A stretch of 64,000 nt of DNA from Trichocoleus sp. (GTDB taxonomy: Bacteria > Cyanobacteriota > Cyanobacteriia > Elainellales > Elainellaceae). Positions 17,508 to 27,797 of this stretch are shown in pieces. Both the position numbers and the translations under genes were made by a program. Position 1 is the first letter of the stretch; every line of letters begins with the position of its first letter. The stretch is from positions 1 through 64,000 of the forward strand of contig DATNQD010000086.1 in the NCBI GenBank assembly GCA_036702865.1. The letters run 5' to 3'. A model generated the notes under the pieces. The model did not search any database. It was not told the DNA's origin and saw nothing but the letters and a program-made list of their open reading frames with translations.

Positions 17508-17924
17508 CTCTAAAGTTCCTGCTTTAGGAATTGAAGAAAAAAAGGACAAATTGAGACAAAACGAAAACCTGCACCAGCGGCTCAAATGCAATCAGTGCTC
17601 CTCAAACTGATAGACATCAATAACAGCCATTCTGTTCATCAATTGTTTGCCGATTCTCGATCGAGTGTTGGTTGATTGTTGATTGAGGTTTAGTATAACA
17701 ACTCACTTTGGGCGGTGAGAATTTGCTGTGAGAGGCAATGGATGATGGTAGATCGCTTGTATTAACCGTTGAGCAAGTTTCACGCCTGCCCGTCCAACTA
17801 CCTGCCCGTCCAACTAAACGTTGCAATTGACAAAATTTCGGTTCGCGATCGACTTCCCGTGGTAGGTTGGTAAGGATCAAAAAACTTGTCGGTTTCAATG
17901 GGGAGCAGCCATTGAAGAAATCCG
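17508..17924. other. Intergenic stretch between response regulator and riboswitch
   Basis: About 420 bases upstream of both the minus-strand response regulator and the cobalamin riboswitch. Frames here have no family resemblance. It should contain the promoters of both transcripts. A short direct repeat (CTGCCCGTCCAACTA, near 17788-17816) is the only structure I noticed. Confidence 0.4.
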
Positions 17925-18080
17925 CTCTGGTCCTTGGTTTCAGATTGATATCAAGCCGATCAGGCGAATTTTAGGGAAAGTTTGGTGAGAGTCCAACGCT
18001 GTCCCGCAACTGTAGTGAGACTGCCGAGAGATTGCCCGATCGCTCCGCTGTTTCTAAGCCAGGATGCCTACCGACTTCAG
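17925..18080 (+). ncRNA. Cobalamin (adenosylcobalamin) riboswitch
   Basis: The conserved core elements occur in order: GGGAAAG at 17974, GGTGAGAGTCC at 17984, the CCCGCAACTGTA block at 18003, and the B12 box AAGCCAGGATGCCTACCG at 18056-18073. Ends are approximate. It lies 35 bases before cbtB. In the usual mode cobalamin binding shuts off the downstream cobalt-uptake genes. The B12-box pairing partner should be near the cbtB ribosome site, which points to control of translation or early termination. Confidence 0.9.
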
Positions 18081-18107
18081 TTCCTTTACGCTATCTGCGA
18101 GGTACAG

Positions 18108-18293
18108 ATGACTGCAACTCAACTCATTCTCCGCCGCACCGTTCAGGTTACGCTCTCTGTGCCTGTGCAGGCTGCCCTTTTCCTGTCGCTCGGTTCACTG
18201 AGCCTCTGGACGCTCTACTTCAGCACTTACCCACCCGTCCACAACACCTTGCACGAAACTCGCCACACAACACTGGGAGTCGGCTGCCACTAG
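18108..18293 (+). CDS. cbtB: Cobalt transporter subunit CbtB
   Basis: 61 residues. It has a single membrane helix (FLSLGSLSLWTLYFSTY) followed by a short histidine-rich tail (PPVHNTLHETRH ... CH), exactly the CbtB pattern. CbtB is a small subunit thought to work with the multi-spanning CbtA in cobalt uptake. Here no cbtA follows; an unrelated membrane protein takes its place. The ATG at 18108 sits directly behind the cobalamin riboswitch, so B12 control is expected. Confidence 0.9.
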   Translation: MTATQLILRRTVQVTLSVPVQAALFLSLGSLSLWTLYFSTYPPVHNTLHETRHTTLGVGCH

Positions 18294-18345
18294 GCATCGC
18301 TACAAGCCCGACTTGCCAAACCCGATCGCATCATTGAGGCGCGTT

Positions 18346-19581
18346 ATGTCACGTCACCGTTTATGGCTTATCAGTGCTGTTAGCCTGGTAGGTCTGTTGC
18401 TGCCAGCCTTGCCTGGTTCCAGCCACATTACATCCGGTCAGTCTAGTCAGTCTCAGGATGGGCATTCGCCAGATCACGCTTCTGAGCAGGTTGCCCCCCT
18501 TGCTGCACCGCTATCTGCAAAACCAGTCCCGCTTGCATCGATCGAAATGGAAACAGAGCCGCCTCTGTCCCAGGTCGTTCCAGCACATGACTCAGTAAAA
18601 CTGAAGCTGAAAGCAGTGGATGCAAACCAACGTCCGCTCACCAATGCTCAGTGGCAGCTAACATTGCTTGCTCCGTCAAAAACGCCCTGGTTCTCGTCTG
18701 ATTTTCCCATTGTTGAAGGCACGACATTAGTGGATACGCAAGCGATCGCGGTTGGCGATGGGATCGAACTGAAGACGATTCTGCCCATCAGGGGAGACTA
18801 CCAGCTAAAAGCCAGTGTCACTCCAGCCGGCAGCGCCGCACCCCTGACGCAAACCTTTGTGCTGCACGTGCCAGAAAATCCAATCAAGTATCGTAATACC
18901 GCAATTTTAGTTGCCATTTTGCTCGGCGTTGGCTTCGCTGGCGGTTGGGTCATTGCGTCGCAGTCCCAAACCCGCTCTGCTGAAATTGCGCCTCAGCCTG
19001 TTCGCCTGCTGTTGTCTGGTGCAACGATCGCCGCGATTCTGTCTCTGCTGGTCGTTAACCTGAGCGCAGAACTCGCAGACCATCATCACGCAGATGAAAT
19101 GCCTGTTGAGTCGGCCGCCAAGGCTCAAAGCGGCAACTTAAAACTGGAATATGTGGGTGATACAGCAGCAACGGTCGGTCAAACGGCAAGAGTGGCAGCC
19201 CGAGTGATTGATACTGCTACCCGTCAGCCGATCCGCGATGCAGTTTTTCAGCTTGAGGCAGTCGCCCTAGAGCATGGAGAGTCGGTTTTGTCCTACGAGG
19301 GAAAATCCGATCGCAATGGCTTGTTTACCTGGGATCAGCAGTTTTTTGACGGTGCTCCTCATGCCTTGCAGATTCAGGCAATCGTTAATCCAGATTTGCC
19401 ACCGCTTAAGTTAACTCAGACTCTAGACGTTGCCGGGATTTCTCCGCCGCTCCTGGTGCGGTTGGTGACTCTGGGCTACATGACCGCGATCCTGGCTTTA
19501 GGGATGGCATTGGGCTTTGGTCTTCAGCGACGGCAACTCACAGCCCAGCATTCTCTTGTTGAAGCAGGCTCCAGAAACTAA
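18346..19581 (+). CDS. Membrane/periplasmic protein of unknown function in the B12-controlled cobalt operon
   Basis: 411 residues from the ATG at 18346 with GAGG before it; the frame is open to a TTG at 18313. Signal peptide or anchor at 5-25, then a His/Ser-rich stretch (SQDGHSPDHASEQ), a beta-rich domain (about 70-185), two hydrophobic helices (AILVAILLGVGFAGGWVIA and LLLSGATIAAILSLLVV), a histidine cluster (LADHHHADEM), a second beta-rich domain with a PIRDAVFQLEAV turn (about 265-365), and a final helix (VTLGYMTAILALGMALGFGL). The two extracytoplasmic beta domains resemble YtkA/FixH-like immunoglobulin folds. It sits between cbtB and cobW in one transcript. The histidines suggest metal binding. 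I do not recognise a named family. Confidence 0.8.
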   Translation: MSRHRLWLISAVSLVGLLLPALPGSSHITSGQSSQSQDGHSPDHASEQVAPLAAPLSAKPVPLASIEMETEPPLSQVVPAHDSVKLKLKAVDANQRPLTNAQWQLTLLAPSKTPWFSSDFPIVEGTTLVDTQAIAVGDGIELKTILPIRGDYQLKASVTPAGSAAPLTQTFVLHVPENPIKYRNTAILVAILLGVGFAGGWVIASQSQTRSAEIAPQPVRLLLSGATIAAILSLLVVNLSAELADHHHADEMPVESAAKAQSGNLKLEYVGDTAATVGQTARVAARVIDTATRQPIRDAVFQLEAVALEHGESVLSYEGKSDRNGLFTWDQQFFDGAPHALQIQAIVNPDLPPLKLTQTLDVAGISPPLLVRLVTLGYMTAILALGMALGFGLQRRQLTAQHSLVEAGSRN

Positions 19582-19612
19582 AAGGAAGCCAGATAAAAGG
19601 AAGGTATTGAAG

Positions 19613-20677
19613 ATGCATAAAATCCCTGTCACCGTTGTTACTGGATTTTTGGGCGCTGGTAAAACAACGCTGATCCGTCACCTGCTACAAAACAATGAGG
19701 GACGACGGGTCGCGGTTTTGGTTAATGAGTTTGGAGAAGTCGGCATTGACGGAGATTTGCTGCGATCGTGCCAGGTCTGCCCGGAAACCGAATCGGGTGA
19801 AGCCCCAGAAACGCCTTCTAATATTGTCGAACTGACGAATGGCTGCCTCTGCTGCACGGTGCAGGAAGAATTTTTGCCCACGATGCAAGAACTCCTGAAG
19901 CGGCGTGATCAGCTAGACTGCATTGTCATTGAAACTTCTGGTTTAGCCCTACCCAAGCCCCTGGTTCAAGCATTCCGCTGGCCCGAAATCCGGACAGGTG
20001 CCACCGTAGACGGTGTGATTACAGTCGTTGATTGTCAAGCTCTGGCAAGCGGGCAGGTTGTTGGTGATCTGGAGGCACTCCAAGCGCAGCGACAGGCAGA
20101 TCCCAACTTGGAACATGAAACGCCGATCGAAGAATTGTTTGAAGATCAGCTTGCCTGCGCCGATCTCGTGCTGCTGACCAAAGTAGATCAGGTGGATGAC
20201 GATGCTCAGGCGAAAGTGCAGCAATGGCTTCATCAAGAGCTACCGTCTGGGGTCAAGGTTGTTCCCTGTCATCAAGGGCAAGTTAGCACTGATCTGCTGT
20301 TGGGCTTTAATGCCGCTGTTGAAGATCATCTTGACAGTCGCCCTAGCCATCATGACACCGAAGAAGAGCATGATCACGATGATGATATCAATGCTGTCCA
20401 GGTTTCACTCGATCGATCCTTTGAGCCAGCAGCCCTTGTCGATCGCTTGAGAACCCTGGTACAGCAGCAAGAGATTTATCGCATTAAAGGCTTTGTCTCT
20501 GTCCCAAATAAGGCAATGCGGCTTGTCGTGCAGGGAGTCGGGGAACGCTTTGATTACTTCTACGATCGTCCCTGGCAACCCAATGAACCCAGACAAACCC
20601 GCTTAGTCGTGATTGGTCGATCGATGGAGCAAGAGCAGGTTGAGAAGGCAGTCCTGGGGAATGTCCCGGTCTCCTGA
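19613..20677 (+). CDS. cobW: CobW/COG0523 metallochaperone GTPase
   Basis: 354 residues from the ATG at 19613, preceded by AAGGAAGG; an open upstream extension overlaps the previous gene and is not needed. It has Walker A GFLGAGKTT (11-19), the family metal motif GCLCC, the guanine-recognition TKVD and a histidine/aspartate-rich insert (HHDTEEEHDHDDD) that likely binds metal. A C-terminal CobW_C domain ends near residue 350. It delivers metal, here probably cobalt given the riboswitch, at the cost of GTP. It is the last gene of the riboswitch operon; the stop lies inside a tandem repeat. Confidence 0.92.
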   Translation: MHKIPVTVVTGFLGAGKTTLIRHLLQNNEGRRVAVLVNEFGEVGIDGDLLRSCQVCPETESGEAPETPSNIVELTNGCLCCTVQEEFLPTMQELLKRRDQLDCIVIETSGLALPKPLVQAFRWPEIRTGATVDGVITVVDCQALASGQVVGDLEALQAQRQADPNLEHETPIEELFEDQLACADLVLLTKVDQVDDDAQAKVQQWLHQELPSGVKVVPCHQGQVSTDLLLGFNAAVEDHLDSRPSHHDTEEEHDHDDDINAVQVSLDRSFEPAALVDRLRTLVQQQEIYRIKGFVSVPNKAMRLVVQGVGERFDYFYDRPWQPNEPRQTRLVVIGRSMEQEQVEKAVLGNVPVS

Positions 20678-20716
20678 TCCCTGGCTATTGATCCCTGGCT
20701 ATTGATCTGTGGCTAT
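20675..20716. repeat. Three tandem 14-base repeats spanning two stop codons
   Basis: TGATCCCTGGCTAT twice in perfect copy, then TGATCTGTGGCTAT. The first unit starts with the cobW stop TGA and the last contains the stop (complement of CTA) of the facing TPR gene. Confidence 0.9.
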
Positions 20717-22818
20717 AACTGCGGCAAAAGCTCTGGCAGCAGATCAGCCGGAACCATTGATAAAGCTCGGTTTTGCCCTCCAAGTCCTTCCTGGCTATAG
20801 GCAGTTCGGACGGTTTGCAGAATCGATCGCAGAGCAGACTGATAGAAGTCGGGCTTTTGTTTCCAGCCTTGAAGGGCAGTGACGTGATGTTGGAGAGACT
20901 GAGTTAGATGGGTCGATCGAGTGGCTGCATCTAGTTCTGCTTCAAAGTCAGTTGCCAGCTGATAATGTGCCAGACCTAGGTTGTTGTAAGTGGCAAAGAC
21001 ATCAAAGTTGACCTGCGCAGCAGCAGAGCGGTTTTCTTGATTGGCTTGATTTGATAGTTGAGCGGTTGCCTGAAGGGCTTGATTGTAAGCGACGATCGCT
21101 TGTTTGAGATAGTCCATACAAACCGCCGGATCTTCTGACTGGTTGGCAATATGCCAGTAGGCAGTACCCAGGTTGTTCTGAGTTGCAGCAAAAGCAGCCG
21201 GAGCCGCTGCCAAAGTGCGGTATTTCAAAGCACTGCCATAGGCGGAAACCGCCAGCATCAACCAATCTTTGGGACGTTCATACTGGGACAAATTCCAGTA
21301 AGCCGTTCCCAGGTTGTTCTGAATCATGGCATAGTGGAGCGGGTCTTTCGACGGATCATAGTGATGCATCGCCTCAGAATAAGCCCCGATCGCCTGCTTC
21401 AGATGGGCTAAAGGTTGCTCATGCTGCGCCAGGTTCCAGTAAGCCGTTCCCAAATTATTCTGTACAGAAGCATAGCGTTGAGCATCCATTGCTGCCGGAC
21501 AACATCTCGCTGCATCCAGGTAAGCAGCAACAGACTGCTGCAAATTCTCGACGGGTTCTTGATATCGAGCCAAATCAGCGTAAGCTGCTCCCAAGTTATT
21601 CTGTACCATCGATCGAGCAGTCGATTCATGCTGATCTGGCAGGAGGGCAACTGCATCTTGATAAGTCTGGATTGCCTGCTGCAAGTTGGCAACTGCTGCA
21701 TCAGATTCCAGCGTCAAGCGCGACAGCAGCCAGAACAGATTGCCCATATCATTCAGCACGTCCACCCAAAGTGACGAATCTGGGGGTAGGTGGGTCAGAC
21801 ATTGGCTATAAGCAGAAAGGGCTTGATAGACCTCCGGCAGCAGATCTGGTTCATGATCGAGCCGATCGCGGTAGAGGTTGCCCAGCAGCCGATAGGCAGT
21901 TGCCAGCACGATCGAGGGAGCCTGATCTGCAAGCATCGACTCAATTTCAAGCGCCAGGGATTCTTTATCCCAACTTTTATTTAAGAGCTGGGCAATCAGC
22001 GCCTCTTCTGAGAGTGACTGAGGCAGAAGTTCATCCGTTGCCGCTGTGGAGGCTGGAGTCGTTTCTGAAGCGGTTTCGTAAAGCTGAGTTAGGTCGTCTG
22101 CCAGAACAAGCCAGGGATTTTCTGCAAGATCGATCGCGGCTGTCGATATCTGATCATCAATATCAGTCGCTTCATGAGTATCTGTCGATCGCTGGCTCGT
22201 TTCTGTGGCAGTGCGAATGGGTTGCCGGGTTTCGATTCGCTCCGGGGCAATAGACGAAAGTGGCGTGGGGTCGCCAGCAAACTCAAAAATCCCAGTTCGA
22301 CACCGCCAAAACTCCGGTACAGCCTCTGGAAGTGTCTGAAACCAGGGTTGCGTCAGCCAGAGCAGCAGCCCCGATTCTAGGAAAGGCAAACTCTGTTCGA
22401 TCGCCTGAAGATGAGTTAAGAAAATGCGCTGAACGGTTGCAGGCTGTCGCGCTATTTTTTCAATGCCCAAAATCTGGAACATCGGCATCGGGGCACGCCA
22501 ATTCCCACGTTTTGGAGGGGGAAACTGCCGCAGCCATTGGGCGACCTGAGCGATTGGGCTCGGATCATGCAAATCTAAATGCAGGCTGACTAAGCGGGGG
22601 TAGCTCTGCTCTTGTCCGGTTTTGTTCCCTCTCACCGTCGCCGGACTGAGCGCTGTTTGAAGATGGGCAACCAGTCGATCGCGCAGCAGAATATCGTCGC
22701 ATACTGCTACAAAAACCTGATGACGCAAGTTCAAGTTCAATGCTGTTTCCAGGCGTTGATACGTCTGCTGATTCGTTCCCAGAATTGTGCCTGATGTGCC
22801 TAAAAAGTTGTCTGTCAC
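20713..22818 (-). CDS. TPR-repeat protein with N-terminal ATPase-like region
   Basis: 701 residues from a GTG at 22818 (no nearby in-frame ATG). The first 200 residues resemble a degenerate P-loop/AAA module without a clean Walker A. An acidic, Thr/Ser-rich linker follows (about 200-260), then about ten TPR-like repeats with the recurring QNNLGTAYWNLAQ motif to about residue 640. Such proteins are scaffolds for protein-protein contacts in cyanobacteria. There is no signal peptide or membrane helix. It converges on cobW. Confidence 0.8.
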   Translation of the reverse strand: MTDNFLGTSGTILGTNQQTYQRLETALNLNLRHQVFVAVCDDILLRDRLVAHLQTALSPATVRGNKTGQEQSYPRLVSLHLDLHDPSPIAQVAQWLRQFPPPKRGNWRAPMPMFQILGIEKIARQPATVQRIFLTHLQAIEQSLPFLESGLLLWLTQPWFQTLPEAVPEFWRCRTGIFEFAGDPTPLSSIAPERIETRQPIRTATETSQRSTDTHEATDIDDQISTAAIDLAENPWLVLADDLTQLYETASETTPASTAATDELLPQSLSEEALIAQLLNKSWDKESLALEIESMLADQAPSIVLATAYRLLGNLYRDRLDHEPDLLPEVYQALSAYSQCLTHLPPDSSLWVDVLNDMGNLFWLLSRLTLESDAAVANLQQAIQTYQDAVALLPDQHESTARSMVQNNLGAAYADLARYQEPVENLQQSVAAYLDAARCCPAAMDAQRYASVQNNLGTAYWNLAQHEQPLAHLKQAIGAYSEAMHHYDPSKDPLHYAMIQNNLGTAYWNLSQYERPKDWLMLAVSAYGSALKYRTLAAAPAAFAATQNNLGTAYWHIANQSEDPAVCMDYLKQAIVAYNQALQATAQLSNQANQENRSAAAQVNFDVFATYNNLGLAHYQLATDFEAELDAATRSTHLTQSLQHHVTALQGWKQKPDFYQSALRSILQTVRTAYSQEGLGGQNRALSMVPADLLPELLPQL

Positions 22819-23212
22819 GGCGATGCCAATGTGGAAGACTGACCCTGGAGCGGGCTGAGGTTCACGAAATGAATGACAGCAAGTTTCAAACCAGACAAAT
22901 CACCACCCATTCCTTACCAGGGTTGGGCAATGGCAACTCGTCAAACATCTCAGCCCAGGTATTACCCTCCTATTCACAGTAAGGCGATCGAGATCAGGAT
23001 GTAATCGATGGGAGGGCGTATCAAGGGGCAGGGATAAGGGGACAGAGAGGCGGAGGAGAATGTGAACTGAATCAGCAATTTATGTTATGGAAGCAAGCAA
23101 AAACCGAGCATTTTCCGCAAAGGACAGCCCGGCTTGAGATGACGATTCACTTTAAGGTTTTCTTATGATGAAATCACTGCGATAAAGCAGCGAACCCAGC
23201 AATTTGCCGAAA
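22819..23212. other. Intergenic stretch, nothing identified
   Basis: 394 bases between the start of the TPR gene and the end of psb34, both minus strand. No reading frame, RNA or strong hairpin found; it should hold the TPR gene promoter. Confidence 0.4.
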
Positions 23213-23383
23213 CTATGACACCGCGAAAGCGATCGCTACCAGTCCGCTAATCAAACCAACACCAACCACACCCAAAATCAAATATCGGATCTGCTGGCTC
23301 TTGCTAGGTGGTTCTGCCTTGTATACTTTCGGTTCAACTGCGAAATTATTGAGGCGACCGCCTTCTTCAGTGGTATAGGGCAT
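23213..23383 (-). CDS. psb34: Photosystem II assembly protein Psb34 (ssl1498 family)
   Basis: 56 residues from the ATG at 23383, preceded by AAGGAC. It has the conserved stretch GGRLNNFAVEPKVY near the N-terminus, then a single membrane helix (YLILGVVGVGLISGLVAIAFAV). Psb34 is a small light-harvesting-like protein that binds PSII assembly intermediates at the CP47 side. An inverted repeat ATTGTAA/TTACAAT lies 43 bases upstream and may be an operator. Confidence 0.9.
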   Translation of the reverse strand: MPYTTEEGGRLNNFAVEPKVYKAEPPSKSQQIRYLILGVVGVGLISGLVAIAFAVS

Positions 23384-23425
23384 ATTTTTTTGTCCTTTAT
23401 TTTTTGTCCTTTGACAATTAAGGAG

Positions 23426-23446
23426 ATTGTAACAAACAATTACAAT
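23426..23446. promoter_or_regulatory. Inverted repeat upstream of psb34
   Basis: ATTGTAA (23426-23432) and TTACAAT (23440-23446) are perfect 7-base arms around a 7-base spacer. TTACAAT resembles one half of the HLR1 site of the high-light regulator RpaB. The spacing inside GTA...TAC is nine bases, so it is not a canonical NtcA site. Confidence 0.5.
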
Positions 23447-23637
23447 CCTGTCGCCTATTGTGATCAGTGTTAAAGTGTGCTCCCTCTCTCCCAAGGCTGA
23501 AGTCCTCCACATCCTCCTTAAACCTATTTCTGCAACCTATCCCCCAACTTAAATTCCCGCACTAAAGTAGAAAATAGCCGCTTGTCCACTGGCTAATTTT
23601 GATCTCTAATTTTGATCTGTAGACTCACCCAGGCGAT

Positions 23638-25473
23638 ATGACTTCATCTGCTGATATTTCTGCCTCCACGGTTCTGTCCAGCGTTGCTCAATTGCAGGAG
23701 CCGCAGGAATGGGATTTGCGCGACCTTTATCAAGGCTTTAATGACCCCAAACTTGCCCAAGATCTGGATGAGTTGCGCCAGACGGCTGAAACTTTTCGGC
23801 AACGATACCGGGGACAGGTCGATCGCCTCAACGCATCAGACTTAGCAGAGGCACTGCACCAGTTGGAGTCGGTCGCACAAACTTCGGGCTACCTCTATGC
23901 CTATCCTTCGCTGGTCTTCTCTGCCGATACGCGCAATACGGAGGCAAAGCAGTTTCTTGATAAAGTCATGGAGGCACTGACTGAGATCGAAAACCAGCTT
24001 TTGTTTTTTGATCTCGAACTGCAAGACATTAACTCTGACAAGTTGGCTCAACTGCAAGCCGCGCCTGAACTACAGACCTATCAGCATTATCTCGATCGCG
24101 TTGCTCAATTTCGTCCCTATAAGCTGCCGGAAGCAGTCGAGCAGACCCGCAACCAGGATAGCCTCACCGGACGACAAGCTTTTATTCAGTTGCGATCGGT
24201 TCATTTGGGTGAGCAAGAATATGAACCTGTCACCACGCCAGAGGGCAAGTCTGCCAGCACCGAAGCCGAACTAGGAGCACTGCTCTTTCAGCCCGATCGA
24301 GAAACCCGTTATGCCGCTTATCGATCGGTGCGTCAGGTGATGCAGCAGCACAATTCGCTTTATGCCTACATCTTGAACACAGTGGCGCAAGACCATCGCA
24401 TTGAAAGCCAGATGCGCGGCTACCCATCCACGCTGCACAAGCAGCTCCTTGCCGATGAAGTCTCAGAACCCGTCTTTCGCGCCATTATGGACGGGACTCA
24501 CGCTCGCTTTGAACTGTTCCAGCGCTACTATCGCCTCAAATCACAGGCATTGGGGCAACCCATTCGTATTTGTGATCTCTATGCTCCCTGGACAACCGGA
24601 GAAGAACCGATCGCCCCAATCTCTTACCAATCGGGTGTAACAACGCTGCTGGCTGCACTAGAGCAATTTGACATCAACTATGCGCGGCGGGCAGAAGAGT
24701 TTTTCTTGAAACAGTGGGTGGATGCAAAGGTGCGTCCGGGCAAACGGGGTGGCGCTTTCTGTTCTTATACCTACGGCAAACACAGCTACCTGCTGCTGTC
24801 TTACACCGAAGACTATAATTCGCTGTTCACACTCGCGCATGAAATGGGGCATGGACTGCACTTCGCCTGGATCGACGATCGCCAGTCCTACTTCAACAGC
24901 AATCCGCCGATGGTGCTCGCTGAAATTGCCTCCACGTTCAACGAATTACTGCTTTTAGACTATTTGCTGAAACAGGCAGGGGATGACAAAGCCCTGAGCA
25001 AACGCCTGATCACTCGTCAACTTGAAGATCAGCTCAACCTGCTGTTCCGCCAAAGCACGATTAGCCGATTGGAATTAGCAATCCACGATCGCGCTGCGCA
25101 AAGCAGTTTTGATCAGCAGTTTGTGAATCAGCAATGGATGGATTTATATCAAGAACTCTGCGGCGATGCAGTTGAGGTATTGCCTGAGCATCAGTATGAC
25201 TGGGCAAGGATTGGGCACATTTACTTCAAGCCGTTCTATTGCTATCAGTACACGGCTTCCAATATTGTCAGTTTGGCTTGCTATCAAAAATATCGTGAGG
25301 TCGGCAAAGATTTCATTCCGGGCTACCTGGAGCTACTGGCATCGGGCAGCAGTCTTGATCAAGTAACGGCTCTGCGTCGGTTTGTTGATGTCGATATTGA
25401 AGATCCAAACACCATTAAAAATGCGCTGAACTACGTGGAAAGCTTGTTAGACCAACTGCAAGCTACTTTGTAG
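23638..25473 (+). CDS. pepF: Oligoendopeptidase F (M3 family zinc peptidase)
   Basis: 611 residues, the normal size. The zinc site is HEMGH at residues 401-405 (LAHEMGHGLHF), with the second glutamate about 25 residues on (MVLAEIASTFNE). The M3 C-terminal helical region is complete. It is a cytosolic enzyme that degrades short peptides, including leftover signal peptides. It stands alone, divergent from psb34 with about 250 bases between. The ATG is the first in frame. Confidence 0.92.
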   Translation: MTSSADISASTVLSSVAQLQEPQEWDLRDLYQGFNDPKLAQDLDELRQTAETFRQRYRGQVDRLNASDLAEALHQLESVAQTSGYLYAYPSLVFSADTRNTEAKQFLDKVMEALTEIENQLLFFDLELQDINSDKLAQLQAAPELQTYQHYLDRVAQFRPYKLPEAVEQTRNQDSLTGRQAFIQLRSVHLGEQEYEPVTTPEGKSASTEAELGALLFQPDRETRYAAYRSVRQVMQQHNSLYAYILNTVAQDHRIESQMRGYPSTLHKQLLADEVSEPVFRAIMDGTHARFELFQRYYRLKSQALGQPIRICDLYAPWTTGEEPIAPISYQSGVTTLLAALEQFDINYARRAEEFFLKQWVDAKVRPGKRGGAFCSYTYGKHSYLLLSYTEDYNSLFTLAHEMGHGLHFAWIDDRQSYFNSNPPMVLAEIASTFNELLLLDYLLKQAGDDKALSKRLITRQLEDQLNLLFRQSTISRLELAIHDRAAQSSFDQQFVNQQWMDLYQELCGDAVEVLPEHQYDWARIGHIYFKPFYCYQYTASNIVSLACYQKYREVGKDFIPGYLELLASGSSLDQVTALRRFVDVDIEDPNTIKNALNYVESLLDQLQATL

Positions 25474-25650
25474 GTTAGTGATTCGTTAATTGGTAATGGG
25501 GGATTGGCAGTTGCGTGAGATTGACGTCTCGTCCGTTCAATTTCCCGTCGAATTAGGGCAGGCGAGATACTTATTTCCCAAAAAGATAGAGGGTTTCAGC
25601 AATTAAGTTGCACCTTGCGCGATTGCCGATCACCCATGCCAGTTACCGAC

Positions 25651-27285
<1,635 letters not shown>

Positions 27286-27290
27286 TCAGG

Positions 27291-27797
27291 CTAGGCGGAC
27301 GATCGTTCTGTCGGTTTAGTGTAATGCTTTACTGGCTCAAACCAGTGTTTTTTTTGTAGCAGCAAGCCCCAACGCGCATTATAAGGATGAACGGTCTGGA
27401 CAGGCTGTCCTGCTCGCTCCACAGAACGCCCCTCGTTTACCCATTGAAAAATCGATCCTTCCAGGTTTCTCACGTTCTCATACCCTGCTGCCTGCAACCG
27501 ATCGCATAACCGCGCTGACCGATAGCCCACTGAACAATAAGCGACGATCGGCCTGTCGGTTGAAATGCCCTCAAAAGCGCGAAAGTCTTGAGTATAGGGG
27601 TCAATGCGCTGCGCATCTGGCAAATGGCTGACAGCATATTCTTCTGGCGATCGAACGTCGAGCAGCAGCGGCTTGGTTCTGGCTTGTCCCAGCCAATTAG
27701 CTAGTTCTTGGGTAGAGATTTGCTGCACAGTTGGAAATTTCCGCCGAATTGCTCGAATCAGAAGCTTCCAGGCGATCGATCGGAGCCAGTTACCCAT
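27291..27797 (-). CDS. Rhodanese-domain protein
   Basis: 168 residues. One rhodanese domain with the persulfide cysteine C88 in the active loop CSVGYRSA, and LLLDVRSPEEY as the early signature. The N-terminal 25 residues are basic and partly hydrophobic, possibly membrane-associated. A C-terminal extension of about 40 residues follows the domain. Its start overlaps the cobA stop by 8 bases, so translation is probably coupled. Confidence 0.85.
   Translation of the reverse strand: MGNWLRSIAWKLLIRAIRRKFPTVQQISTQELANWLGQARTKPLLLDVRSPEEYAVSHLPDAQRIDPYTQDFRAFEGISTDRPIVAYCSVGYRSARLCDRLQAAGYENVRNLEGSIFQWVNEGRSVERAGQPVQTVHPYNARWGLLLQKKHWFEPVKHYTKPTERSSA

Noticed and set aside
17617-17898. 93-codon minus-strand reading frame
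   Set aside because: Low-complexity, no family likeness, no ribosome site, and it lies in the promoter region of the riboswitch transcript.
17982-18107. Upstream extension of the cbtB frame
   Set aside because: The extension runs through the core of the cobalamin riboswitch; the ATG at 18108 gives a normal-length CbtB.
21183-22253. 356-codon plus-strand frame opposite the TPR gene
   Set aside because: Antisense to a repeat protein; composition is the shadow of the TPR codons and there is no domain.
23426-23446. NtcA nitrogen-regulator site at psb34
   Set aside because: The spacing is GTA-N9-TAC, one more than the canonical eight.
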